From positions 23,470 to 87,469 of the forward strand of contig NZ_JNWK01000027.1 of NCBI RefSeq assembly GCF_000716445.1: a stretch of DNA of 64,000 nucleotides, given 5' to 3'. The notes under the pieces are model-generated. The model had not been told where the DNA came from, ran no database searches, and saw nothing but the letters and a program-made list of their open reading frames with translations. Source of the stretch: Streptomyces wedmorensis. Its GTDB lineage: Bacteria > Actinomycetota > Actinomycetes > Streptomycetales > Streptomycetaceae. Both the position numbers and the translations under genes were made by a program. Numbering within the stretch: the stretch's first letter is position 1; each line of letters begins with the position of its first letter. This document shows positions 25,604 to 33,571 of this stretch, piece after piece.

Positions 25604-25669
25604 CCCGGTGGCCCCGTGACGGGCCGGGGCCCGCTTCCTGCGGTTCCGGCTCCCGTCGGTGTACGAGAA

Positions 25670-25705
25670 CGGGCGGCCACCCCCTTGAGTGGGGGTGGCC
25701 GCCCG
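25670..25705. terminator. Strong bidirectional hairpin
   Basis: Perfect 15-base arms (CGGGCGGCCACCCCC at 25670-25684; complement at 25691-25705) with a 6-base loop. It lies between the convergent protease and the small DUF7455-type gene. Confidence 0.85.
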
Positions 25706-25753
25706 CCGTCCGGTCGGGGTCAGCGACCGGCCCTGAGCTCGTCGTGGATGGCG

Positions 25754-25987
25754 TCAGGCGTGGTCTTCGCCCTGCGTGCGGGCCGGCACGTCCGTGAGCC
25801 GGTCCGTCTCATCCTGTATCTCAACGGCGATCTTCTTGAGTTCCGGCTCGAACTTGCGTCCGTGGTGGGCGCAGAAGAGCAAGTCACCTCCGCTGGTCAG
25901 AACGACGCGCAGGTATGCCTGGGCGCCGCAGCGGTCGCAACGGTCAGCGGCCGTCAGGGGGCTCGCGGGGGTCAGAACAGTAGTCAC
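25754..25987 (-). CDS. Small zinc-ribbon protein (DUF7455 type)
   Basis: The 77-residue product has CDRCGAQAYLRVVL, then LLFCAHHGRKFEPEL: a CxxC pair and a later C/H cluster suggesting one bound metal ion. The pattern matches the small actinobacterial DUF7455 family. The function is unknown. Acidic C-terminal residues (IQDETDRL, TQGEDHA) follow. The GTG at 25987 has a GAAGAGG ribosome site. It is convergent with the protease and divergent from parE over a 434-base gap. Confidence 0.85.
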   Translation of the reverse strand: MTTVLTPASPLTAADRCDRCGAQAYLRVVLTSGGDLLFCAHHGRKFEPELKKIAVEIQDETDRLTDVPARTQGEDHA

Positions 25988-26421
25988 GTCGCCTCTTCTC
26001 TAGCTCGACGAGCTGTCGTACCAGGGTCAACATCCAACCAGGCCGAAAACGTTCCCGCTCGTGGCTTTTCCTTGAAACTTCTTCCCAAGGTGGCTGTCTG
26101 CTGCCGGTTGGCGGCGAATGAGCCGTATTGCGTCGCACTACGGATTTCGCGTTGCTTGTGTCGGTTCGTCCTCCCGGCGTGGTTGCCGGTTATTGATGAG
26201 GACGTGCCCGGAGCCTAAATGGTTCATGCCTGGAAGGGAACGTGATGTGCGCGTCACCCCATCGAGGGATCGAACATCCATGCGAGTCTGGACTAGCATG
26301 AGGAATCGGGGTGGGTGGCGTGACAACGGCTCTACCAGGCATCGGTACCCTCTGAACCGGTGACCGACGCCGGGCCTTACCCCACGGGGCCACATTTCAA
26401 ATTCAGCGAGGAGCGAACCGC
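25988..26421. other. Intergenic region before parE
   Basis: A 434-base gap, less GC-rich than its surroundings, between divergent genes. Open frames in it (such as minus 26138-26395) lack ribosome sites and codon bias. One spaced dyad GTGA (26242-26245) and TCAC (26254-26257) is present. It presumably carries parE promoters, which I could not place with confidence. Confidence 0.5.
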
Positions 26422-28539
26422 GTGACCGCCGAGACGTCCGTGCCGTCCAGTGCGCTGCTGACCGCAGACCGTGACGGTTCCAACTACACCGCGCGGCACC
26501 TGCTCGTACTCGAAGGGCTCGAAGCGGTCCGCAAGCGCCCCGGTATGTACATCGGGTCCACCGACAGCCGCGGTCTGATGCACTGCATCTGGGAGATCAT
26601 CGACAACTCGGTCGACGAGGCCCTCGGGGGCTACTGCGACCACATCGAGGTCATCCTCCACGACGACGGTTCCGTCGAGGTCCGGGACAACGGCCGTGGC
26701 ATCCCGGTCGACGTCGAGCCGAAGACCGGCCTCTCCGGCGTCGAGGTCGTCATGACCAAGCTGCACGCCGGCGGCAAGTTCGGCGGCGGCTCGTACGCCG
26801 CGTCCGGCGGTCTGCACGGCGTCGGCGCCTCCGTGGTCAACGCGCTGTCGGCCCGCCTCGACGTCGAGGTCGACCGCAACAGCGCCACCCACACGATCAG
26901 CTTCCGCCGCGGCGTCCCGGGCATCTTCACCGAGCAGGGCCCCGACAGCCCCTTCGACCCGGCCAACGGCCTCCTCAAGGGCAAGCGCGTCCCCAAGACC
27001 CGCACCGGCACGCGCGTCCGCTACTGGGCGGACCGGCAGATCTTCCTCAAGGACGCCAAGCTCTCCCTGGAGACGCTCCACCAGCGCGCCCGGCAGACCG
27101 CCTTCCTCGTGCCCGGCCTCACCATCGTCGTCCGCGACGAGCGGGACCTGGCGGGGATCGGCAAGAGCGAGGAGACTTTCCGCTTCGACGGCGGCATCAG
27201 CGAGTTCTGCGAGTACCTCGCGCAAGACAAGGCCGTCTGCGACATCCAGCGGCTCACCGGACAGGGCACCTTCAAGGAGACCGTCCCCGTCCTCGACGAG
27301 CGTGGCCACATGACCCCGACGGAGGTCACCCGTGAGCTCGCCGTCGACATCGCACTGCGCTGGGGCACCGGCTACGACACCGCGGTCAAGTCCTTCGTCA
27401 ACATCATCGCCACCCCCAAGGGCGGCACCCACGTGTCGGGCTTCGAGACGGCCGTCACCAAGACGGTGAACGAGGTGCTGCGCTCGGCGAAGATGCTGCG
27501 CGTCGCTGAGGACGACATCGTCAAGGACGACGCCCTCGAGGGCCTCACGGCCGTCGTCACGGTCCGCCTCGCCGAGCCGCAGTTCGAGGGGCAGACGAAG
27601 GAGGTCCTCGGCACCTCCGCCGCCCGCCGGATCGTGGCGAACGTGGTCGCCAAGGAGCTCAAGACCTTCCTCACCTCCACCACGCGGGACGCCAAGGCGC
27701 AGGCCAGGGCCGTCCTGGAGAAGGCCGTCGCGGCGGCCCGCACCCGGATCGCGGCCCGGCAGCACAAGGAGGCGCAGCGCAGGAAGACCGCGCTCGAGAC
27801 CTCCTCGCTGCCGGCCAAGCTGGCCGACTGCCGCAGCGACGACGTCGAGCGCAGCGAGCTCTTCATCGTCGAGGGGGACTCGGCCCTCGGTACGGCCAAG
27901 CTCGCCCGCAACAGCGAGTTCCAGGCCCTGCTGCCGATCCGCGGCAAGATCCTCAACGTCCAGAAGTCGTCCGTCTCGGACATGCTCAAGAACGCCGAGT
28001 GCGGGGCGATCATCCAGGTCATAGGAGCGGGCTCGGGCCGCACCTTCGACATCGACGCCGCCCGGTACGGGAAGATCGTCCTCCTCGTCGACGCCGACGT
28101 CGACGGCGCCCACATCCGCTGCCTGCTGCTCACGCTCTTCCAGCGCTACATGCGGCCGATGGTCGAGGCGGGCCGGGTCTTCGCCGCCGTGCCCCCGCTG
28201 CACCGGATCGAGCTCGTCCAGCCCAAGAAGGGCCAGGACAAGTACGTCTACACGTACTCGGACAGCGAGCTGCGGCAGACCCTCCTGGAGTTCCAGCGCA
28301 AGGGGGTCCGCTACAAGGACGCCATCCAGCGCTACAAGGGTCTGGGCGAGATGGACGCCGACCAGCTCGCGGAGACCACGATGGACCCGCGCCACCGCAC
28401 CCTGCGCCGGATCAACATCGGCGACCTGGACGCGGCGGAGCAGGTCTTCGACCTCCTGATGGGCAACGACGTGGCGCCCCGCAAGGAGTTCATCACCGGC
28501 TCGGCGGCGACGCTCGACCGCTCGCGCATCGACGCCTGA
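26422..28539 (+). CDS. parE: DNA topoisomerase IV subunit B
   Basis: The ATPase subunit of topoisomerase IV, which decatenates sister chromosomes. The 705-residue product has the GHKL ATPase motifs (EIIDNSVDEAL, DNGRGIPV, GGLHGVGASVVNAL), the transducer lysine region, and the TOPRIM domain (FIVEGDSALG, PIRGKILNV, DADVDGAHIRCLLLTLF). The ParE assignment rather than GyrB rests on the separate ParC-like subunit at 36610-39069 and on Streptomyces gene order, where gyrB lies near the origin. The GTG at 26422 follows GCGAGGAG. A hairpin follows the stop. Confidence 0.94.
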   Translation: MTAETSVPSSALLTADRDGSNYTARHLLVLEGLEAVRKRPGMYIGSTDSRGLMHCIWEIIDNSVDEALGGYCDHIEVILHDDGSVEVRDNGRGIPVDVEPKTGLSGVEVVMTKLHAGGKFGGGSYAASGGLHGVGASVVNALSARLDVEVDRNSATHTISFRRGVPGIFTEQGPDSPFDPANGLLKGKRVPKTRTGTRVRYWADRQIFLKDAKLSLETLHQRARQTAFLVPGLTIVVRDERDLAGIGKSEETFRFDGGISEFCEYLAQDKAVCDIQRLTGQGTFKETVPVLDERGHMTPTEVTRELAVDIALRWGTGYDTAVKSFVNIIATPKGGTHVSGFETAVTKTVNEVLRSAKMLRVAEDDIVKDDALEGLTAVVTVRLAEPQFEGQTKEVLGTSAARRIVANVVAKELKTFLTSTTRDAKAQARAVLEKAVAAARTRIAARQHKEAQRRKTALETSSLPAKLADCRSDDVERSELFIVEGDSALGTAKLARNSEFQALLPIRGKILNVQKSSVSDMLKNAECGAIIQVIGAGSGRTFDIDAARYGKIVLLVDADVDGAHIRCLLLTLFQRYMRPMVEAGRVFAAVPPLHRIELVQPKKGQDKYVYTYSDSELRQTLLEFQRKGVRYKDAIQRYKGLGEMDADQLAETTMDPRHRTLRRINIGDLDAAEQVFDLLMGNDVAPRKEFITGSAATLDRSRIDA

Positions 28540-28549
28540 CCCACTCCAC

Positions 28550-28580
28550 CCGTGGGTGGAGCCACACGCTCCACCCACGG
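28550..28580 (+). terminator. Hairpin terminator after parE
   Basis: Perfect 12-base arms CCGTGGGTGGAG (28550-28561) and its complement (28569-28580), 7-base loop, 11 bases past the parE stop. Confidence 0.75.
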
Positions 28581-28636
28581 GCCGATCACACGGCCGCCGA
28601 CTCTCCGTAGCATCGAGACGACGGAGGGGGACGGTC

Positions 28637-29851
28637 ATGGACGAGAAGCGCGACCGAGGGCGGACGGAGAGCGGCGGGGGCGGCGGCGGGGCCTGGTGCA
28701 CCTGGCCTTCGCGGGAAGCGCTCACCCGGGTCGGAGTGCCCCGGGGGCGCGTGGTCCTCGACTACAGCATGATCGCGGGCCTGAGCGTCTGGGTGCTGAG
28801 CGGGTGTTACACCTCGGGGGCCTTCGACGGCGGGTACGCGCTGGTGCCGCCCTTCGGGTTCGGGCTGTGCGTGGCGGCCGCGCTGGGTTTCCACCACACG
28901 ACCCTCGACCACCGGGCGGCCGCTTCGCTGGGGCTCCTCGGGGTGATGGCGCTCTGTGGTCTCGGGGCCTACGCCGCCGGCGCTCCGACGGCCGCGACCG
29001 TGATGTGGATCGTCGTCTCGGTCATGGCGATGCAGCGGTTGCCGCTCGCCGTCGGGCTGGCGACGGTGGCGGTGCTCGTCCCCGGATTCGTGGAGGCCGA
29101 CGAGACGGGGATCTTCGGGGCCGCCGTCACCACGGCCGCCGTGCTGCTCGCCGGCTACTCGCTCCGGCTGGACGCCGAGGCCCGGGGCGCGGGGTTCCAG
29201 CTGCTCGCCCAGGAGCGGCTTGCCAGGGAGGCGGAGGCGGCGTCGGCGGCGCTCGCCGAGCGGGCCAGGATCGCCCGGGAGATACACGACGTGCTGGCCC
29301 ACAGCCTGTCCGCCCAGATGGTGCACCTGGAGGTCGCCCGGCTCCAGATCGAGGCGGGGGCCGAGCGGGCGGAGATCCTCAAGCTCGTGACCTCGGCCCG
29401 CTCCATGGCGAGGGAAGGGCTCGCCGAGACCCGCCACGCACTCTCCGCGCTCCGCGGGGACATGGCGCCCGTCGAGGACTATCTGCGGGAGCTGGCGAGG
29501 GAGGACCGGGCGGAGGTCGACGTCACCGGCGAGCGCCGGGACCTGACCGCCGAGGCGTCCCAGGCGGTGCGGCGGGTCGCCCAGGAGGCGCTGACCAATG
29601 TCCGCAAGCACGCCCCGGGTGCCCGGACCCGGATCCGGTTCGCCTACGGGACGCACGACGTCTCCCTGGAGATACGCGACTCCGGACCGCCTCGAACGCC
29701 CGATGGCACGGGCCCGGGACAGGGGCTGGGCTCCTCCGGCTCCGGGTACGGGCTGCTCGGCATGCGGGAGCGGGCCGAGCTGCTGGGCGGCAGCCTGGAC
29801 GCGGGGCCCGAGGGGCCCGGGTTCACCGTGCGGCTGCGGGTGCCGGCATGA
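28637..29851 (+). CDS. NarL-class sensor histidine kinase
   Basis: The 404-residue membrane kinase has about five hydrophobic segments in its first 180 residues (DYSMIAGLSVWVLSGCY, FGFGLCVAAALGFHH, LGLLGVMALCGLGAYAAG, VMWIVVSVMAMQRLPLAVGL, AAVTTAAVLLAGYSL), then a HisKA_3 dimerisation helix with the phospho-acceptor His in IAREIHDVLAHSLSAQ and an HATPase (QEALTNVRKHAPGA, GYGLLGMRERAELLGG). There is no obvious external sensor domain, so the membrane block itself may sense. The ATG at 28637 has GGAGGGGG. Its stop overlaps the response regulator start by 4 bases, so they form a two-component operon. Confidence 0.94.
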   Translation: MDEKRDRGRTESGGGGGGAWCTWPSREALTRVGVPRGRVVLDYSMIAGLSVWVLSGCYTSGAFDGGYALVPPFGFGLCVAAALGFHHTTLDHRAAASLGLLGVMALCGLGAYAAGAPTAATVMWIVVSVMAMQRLPLAVGLATVAVLVPGFVEADETGIFGAAVTTAAVLLAGYSLRLDAEARGAGFQLLAQERLAREAEAASAALAERARIAREIHDVLAHSLSAQMVHLEVARLQIEAGAERAEILKLVTSARSMAREGLAETRHALSALRGDMAPVEDYLRELAREDRAEVDVTGERRDLTAEASQAVRRVAQEALTNVRKHAPGARTRIRFAYGTHDVSLEIRDSGPPRTPDGTGPGQGLGSSGSGYGLLGMRERAELLGGSLDAGPEGPGFTVRLRVPA

Positions 29852-30690
29852 GCGGGCAGGAGGGTTCGCGCGCGGCCGAGGGGCCCCGGGTGGTGCGGGT
29901 GGTCGTCGCCGATGACCAGGCCGTCGTGCGCGAGGGGATCGTGATGCTGCTGGGGCTGCTGCCCGGGATCGAGGTCGTGGGATCGGCCAGGGACGGGGAG
30001 GAGGCCGTCGCGCTGACCGGCGCGCACGAGCCCGACGTGGTGCTGATGGATCTGCGGATGCCCCGCTGCGACGGGGTCGAGGCCACCCGCAGGATCCGTG
30101 AGCGGTTCCCCGGGACGGAGGTCGTCGTGCTCACCACGTACGCCGACGACGACTCGCTGTTTCCGGCGCTGCGGGCCGGAGCACGCGGGTACCTGACCAA
30201 GGACGCCGACGGGGCTGAGATCGCACGGGCGCTGCGGGACGTGGTCGACGGGCGGGCCGGGCTGTCGCCCTCCGTGCAGCGGCGCCTGCTCGAGCAGCTG
30301 ATGGAGCGGCCGGAGCCGTCGGGACGGACGGGGGCGTCCGGACCAGCGGGGGCGCCCGGTGACCCTGATGGGTTCGGGGAGCTCAGGGACGGGCGAGGGT
30401 CGCCGGGTGGCTCGGGTGGCTCGGGTGGCTCGGGTGGCTCGGGTGGCTTGGGTGGTCCCGTGGTGCCGGGGGCCGACGGTCTGACGGAGCGGGAGACGGA
30501 GGTGCTCGTGCTCGTCGCGGACGGGCTCTCCAACCAGGAGATCGCCGGCCGGCTGCGGATCTCCACGGCGACCGTGAAGACCCACATCAACAACCTGTTC
30601 GCCAAGACCGGGGTACGGGACCGCGCCCAGGCCGTGCGATACGCATATCAGCACGGTCTGGTCAGGACACCTGGGAGAAGAGTCACCTGA
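29848..30690 (+). CDS. NarL/LuxR-family response regulator with a Gly-Ser repeat linker
   Basis: The 280-residue product has a receiver domain (VVVADDQAVVREGI, phospho-acceptor Asp in DVVLMDLRMP, conserved Thr in VVVLTTYADD and Lys in YLTKDA) and a C-terminal LuxR helix-turn-helix (LTERETEVLVLVADGLSNQEIAGRL, STATVKTHINNLF). Between them lies an unusually long, flexible linker with tandem GSG units, encoded by a 9-base repeat. It is translationally coupled to its kinase. The DUF485/ActP transporter pair begins 98 bases downstream and is a plausible target, but there is no direct evidence. Confidence 0.94.
   Translation: MSGQEGSRAAEGPRVVRVVVADDQAVVREGIVMLLGLLPGIEVVGSARDGEEAVALTGAHEPDVVLMDLRMPRCDGVEATRRIRERFPGTEVVVLTTYADDDSLFPALRAGARGYLTKDADGAEIARALRDVVDGRAGLSPSVQRRLLEQLMERPEPSGRTGASGPAGAPGDPDGFGELRDGRGSPGGSGGSGGSGGSGGLGGPVVPGADGLTERETEVLVLVADGLSNQEIAGRLRISTATVKTHINNLFAKTGVRDRAQAVRYAYQHGLVRTPGRRVT
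30406..30450 (+). repeat. Nine-base tandem repeat in the response-regulator linker
   Basis: Four identical GGTGGCTCG units (30406-30441), then GGTGGCTTG, then a partial GGTGGT. In frame it encodes Gly-Ser-Gly units, so copy changes would keep the reading frame. Confidence 0.9.
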
Positions 30691-30788
30691 TGGGGTGAAG
30701 TGGGAGGGGAGAAGAGTCCGGGATCTTCCCGCTCTGTCCATCCTTGGGCACGCGGCCGAAACGGTTCGCTGACAAGGAGAGTTGACCG

Positions 30789-31274
30789 GTGAAGCAGGTG
30801 GACGAGCAGGAGGGGCGCGGCGCTTCGGCGGTGCCGGTCGACGACCCCTGGGACGAGGCGACGGGCTCCGAGTGGGGTGAGCGGTCGGGCGCCGAGGGTG
30901 CCGGTGACGGCCACCCCGACACGGTGCCGGAGCAGCGGGTCCACAGTGCGGCGGAGGTCTATCTGGAGGTCCAGCGGAGCCCCGCGTTCCAGGAAGTGCG
31001 CAGTCGTTACCGCCGGTTCGTCTTCCCTGCCGCCCTCGCGTTCCTGCTCTGGTACCTCGCCTATGTCGTGGCGGCGACCGCCGCGCCCGGGTTCATGGCC
31101 CGGCCGGTCGCCGGAGTGGTGAACGTGGCGATGGTCGCGGGGCTGGGGCAGTTCCTCACCACCTTCCTGCTCACCTGGGCCTACGCGCGGCACGCGCGGT
31201 TGCGCCGGGACCGGGCGGCGCTCGAGCTGCGCTGGGACACCCAGGAGATGACACGAGGGGCGGGGCAGCGATGA
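30789..31274 (+). CDS. DUF485 small membrane protein
   Basis: The 161-residue product has an acidic, disordered N-terminus, then the DUF485 domain: VQRSPAFQEVRSRYRRFVFP and two transmembrane segments (AALAFLLWYLAYVVAATAA, VAMVAGLGQFLTTFLLTWAYA). DUF485 proteins (YjcH-like) are encoded with ActP-type monocarboxylate symporters and probably assist them. The GTG at 30789 follows AAGGAGAG. Its stop overlaps the start of the symporter by 4 bases. Confidence 0.92.
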   Translation: MKQVDEQEGRGASAVPVDDPWDEATGSEWGERSGAEGAGDGHPDTVPEQRVHSAAEVYLEVQRSPAFQEVRSRYRRFVFPAALAFLLWYLAYVVAATAAPGFMARPVAGVVNVAMVAGLGQFLTTFLLTWAYARHARLRRDRAALELRWDTQEMTRGAGQR

Positions 31275-32863
31275 CCGGAGACCATCAGACGCTGGCGCTC
31301 CTGCTGTTCAGCGTCTTCATCGCGGTCACCCTGGGGATCACCACGTGGGTGAGCCGCAACCGGCACGGTTCGGCGGAGGAGTTCTACGCCGGGGGCCGGC
31401 TGTTCTCGCCCCTGGAGAACGGCTTCGCCATCGCCGGCGACTACATGTCGGCGGCCTCGTTCCTCGGCATCTCCGGGCTGATCGCGCTCTACGGCTACGA
31501 CGGCATGCTGTACTCGGTCGGATTCCTCGTCGCCTGGCTGGTCGTGCTCCTGCTGGTCGCCGAACTGGTCCGCAACTGCGGCCGGTTCACCCTCGCCGAC
31601 GTCGTCGCCGCGCGGATGGCCGAGCGGCCGGTGCGCATCGCCGCCGGGACGTCCTCGGTGGCGGTCTCCGTGCTGTACCTCGTTGCCCAGATGGTGGGGG
31701 CCGGGAGCCTGGTCGCCCTGCTGCTCGGCGGCACCAGCGAGGCGGCCCGCTCGTGGACGGTGATCGGGGTGGGCGCCCTGATGGTGATCTACGTGTCGCT
31801 CGGCGGCATGCGGGCGACCACCTGGATCCAGATCGTCAAAGCGGTCCTGCTCATGGCGGGCACGATCGCGCTCACCGTCCTCGTCCTGCTCCGGTTCCAC
31901 GGCGACGTGAACGGTCTGCTCTCGACCGCGGCCCGACGCAGCGGCCACGGCATGGACTTCCTCGCGCCGGGACTCCGCTACGGCGGGGACTGGACCTCAC
32001 GCCTGGACTTCATCAGCCTCGGCATCGCGCTGGTCCTGGGCACCGCGGGACTGCCGCACATCCTGTCGCGCTTCTACACCGTGCCGACCGCCCGCGCCGC
32101 CCGCCGCTCCGTCGTCTGGTCCATCGGGCTCATCGGCAGCTTCTACCTGATGACCATCGTGCTGGGCTTCGGCGCGGCCGCCCTGATCGGCCCGGACGAG
32201 GTCCGCGCCTCGAACGCGTCCGGGAACACCGCCGTGCCGCTGCTCGCCCTCGACCTGGGCGGGGGAGCGGGTTCCACCGGTGGCACGGTGCTCTTCGCGA
32301 TCGTCGCCGCCGTCGCCTTCGCGACCATCCTCGCCGTCGTCGCGGGCATCACGCTCGCCTCCTCGGCCTCCGTCGCCCACGACCTGTACAGCTCGCTGCG
32401 CCGGCGCCACGCGAAGCAGTACAGCGAGGTGACCGTGGCCCGGGTCGCCGCCGCGGTGATCGGTGCGGCCGCCATCGGACTCGGGCTGCTCGCCCGCGAT
32501 CTCAACGTGGCGTTCCTCGTCGGCCTGGCCTTCGCGGTCGCCGCCTCGGCCAATCTGCCGGTGCTGCTGTACTCGCTGTTCTGGCGGAAGTTCACCACCC
32601 GGGGCGCGGTCTGGTCCGTGTACGGAGGGCTGGTCCCCGCCGTCTTCCTCGTGCTGGTCTCGCCGGTCGTCTCCGGCAGCCCGGAGGCGCTCTTCCCCGG
32701 CGTCGACTTCCACCTCTTCCCGTTGCAGAACCCCGGTGTGATCTCCATCCCGCTCGGCTTCCTCGCCGGCTGGATCGGCACGGTCACCTCGCCCGAGCCG
32801 CCCGACGAGGCACGTCACGCCGAGACCGAGGTCCGCGCGCTGACCGGCGCGGGCGCCGCCTGA
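31271..32863 (+). CDS. Sodium:solute symporter, ActP (acetate/monocarboxylate) type
   Basis: The 530-residue integral membrane protein belongs to the solute:sodium symporter family. Landmarks: EEFYAGGRLFSPLENGFAIAGDYMSAASFLGISG (typical of ActP), GMRATTWIQIVKAVLL, TAGLPHILSRFYTVP, and about 13 hydrophobic segments. It likely imports acetate, pyruvate or propionate. Coupled to DUF485 by a 4-base overlap. Only 18 bases separate its stop from the convergent CitB-type regulator's stop, with no hairpin seen. Two two-component systems flank it. Confidence 0.93.
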   Translation: MTGDHQTLALLLFSVFIAVTLGITTWVSRNRHGSAEEFYAGGRLFSPLENGFAIAGDYMSAASFLGISGLIALYGYDGMLYSVGFLVAWLVVLLLVAELVRNCGRFTLADVVAARMAERPVRIAAGTSSVAVSVLYLVAQMVGAGSLVALLLGGTSEAARSWTVIGVGALMVIYVSLGGMRATTWIQIVKAVLLMAGTIALTVLVLLRFHGDVNGLLSTAARRSGHGMDFLAPGLRYGGDWTSRLDFISLGIALVLGTAGLPHILSRFYTVPTARAARRSVVWSIGLIGSFYLMTIVLGFGAAALIGPDEVRASNASGNTAVPLLALDLGGGAGSTGGTVLFAIVAAVAFATILAVVAGITLASSASVAHDLYSSLRRRHAKQYSEVTVARVAAAVIGAAAIGLGLLARDLNVAFLVGLAFAVAASANLPVLLYSLFWRKFTTRGAVWSVYGGLVPAVFLVLVSPVVSGSPEALFPGVDFHLFPLQNPGVISIPLGFLAGWIGTVTSPEPPDEARHAETEVRALTGAGAA

Positions 32864-32881
32864 CCGAGCCCGGACCGCCCC

Positions 32882-33571
32882 TCACGCGGGGGGCGGCGAG
32901 GCGGCCCAGGCGTACCGGTGCTCGGGGCGGCCGGTCTCGCCGTACCGGAGCGAGAGGCGCACACGGCCGGTGCGTTCGAGGAGCTTCAGATAGCGCTGCG
33001 CGGTCTGTCGGCTGACGCCGGCCCGCTCGGCGATCTCCTGGGTGGAGAGCGGCCCGGCGGCGGCGAGCAGTACCTGCCGGACCAGCTCGGCCGTGGTGGG
33101 GGAGTGCCCCTTGGGCAGGTCGGGGGCGACGGAACCGGCCGCGAGGACGCCGAAGATCCGGTCCACCTCGGACTGTTCGGCCTCGCCGCCGTTCTCCAGG
33201 GTGCGGCGGAGGGTCGCGTACGCCTCCAGCTTGGCGCGGAGTCCGGCGAAGTTGAACGGCTTCACGAGGTACTGGAGGGCACCGTGCCGCATGGCCGCCT
33301 GGACGGTCGTCACGTCCCTGGCGGCCGTCACCATGATCACGTCGCATTGGTGGCCGCGCGCGCGGAGCTCCCGTACGGCCGCGAGACCGTTCTCGTCGGG
33401 CAGGTAGTGGTCCAGGAGGATCAGGTCCACCGGCTGCCGGTCCAGGGCGGCGAGCGCCTCGGCGGTCGAGTGCGCGGTGGCGACGACCCGGAAGCCCGGC
33501 ATCTTGGCGACGTAGGCGGCGTTGATCCCCGCGACCCGTACGTCGTCGTCCACCACGAGCACGTCGATCAT
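32882..33571 (-). CDS. CitB/DcuR-type response regulator
   Basis: The 229-residue product has a receiver domain (VLVVDDDVRVAGINAAYV, phospho-acceptor Asp in LILLDHYLPDENGL, Thr/Ser in MVTAARDVTTV, Lys in YLVKPF) and a C-terminal helix-turn-helix (LSTQEIAERAGVSRQTAQRYLKLLERTGRV) typical of the citrate/malate regulator class. Such regulators activate carboxylate transporters. Translationally coupled to its kinase by a 4-base overlap. The convergent ActP symporter is the nearest transporter and a likely target. Confidence 0.94.
   Translation of the reverse strand: MIDVLVVDDDVRVAGINAAYVAKMPGFRVVATAHSTAEALAALDRQPVDLILLDHYLPDENGLAAVRELRARGHQCDVIMVTAARDVTTVQAAMRHGALQYLVKPFNFAGLRAKLEAYATLRRTLENGGEAEQSEVDRIFGVLAAGSVAPDLPKGHSPTTAELVRQVLLAAAGPLSTQEIAERAGVSRQTAQRYLKLLERTGRVRLSLRYGETGRPEHRYAWAASPPPA

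Noticed and set aside
26242..26257. GTGA-N8-TCAC dyad before parE as a BldD site
   Set aside because: Only four-base arms with long spacing; the match is too weak.
26138..26395. 85-codon open frame upstream of parE
   Set aside because: No ribosome site, poor codon bias; it lies in a promoter-type gap.
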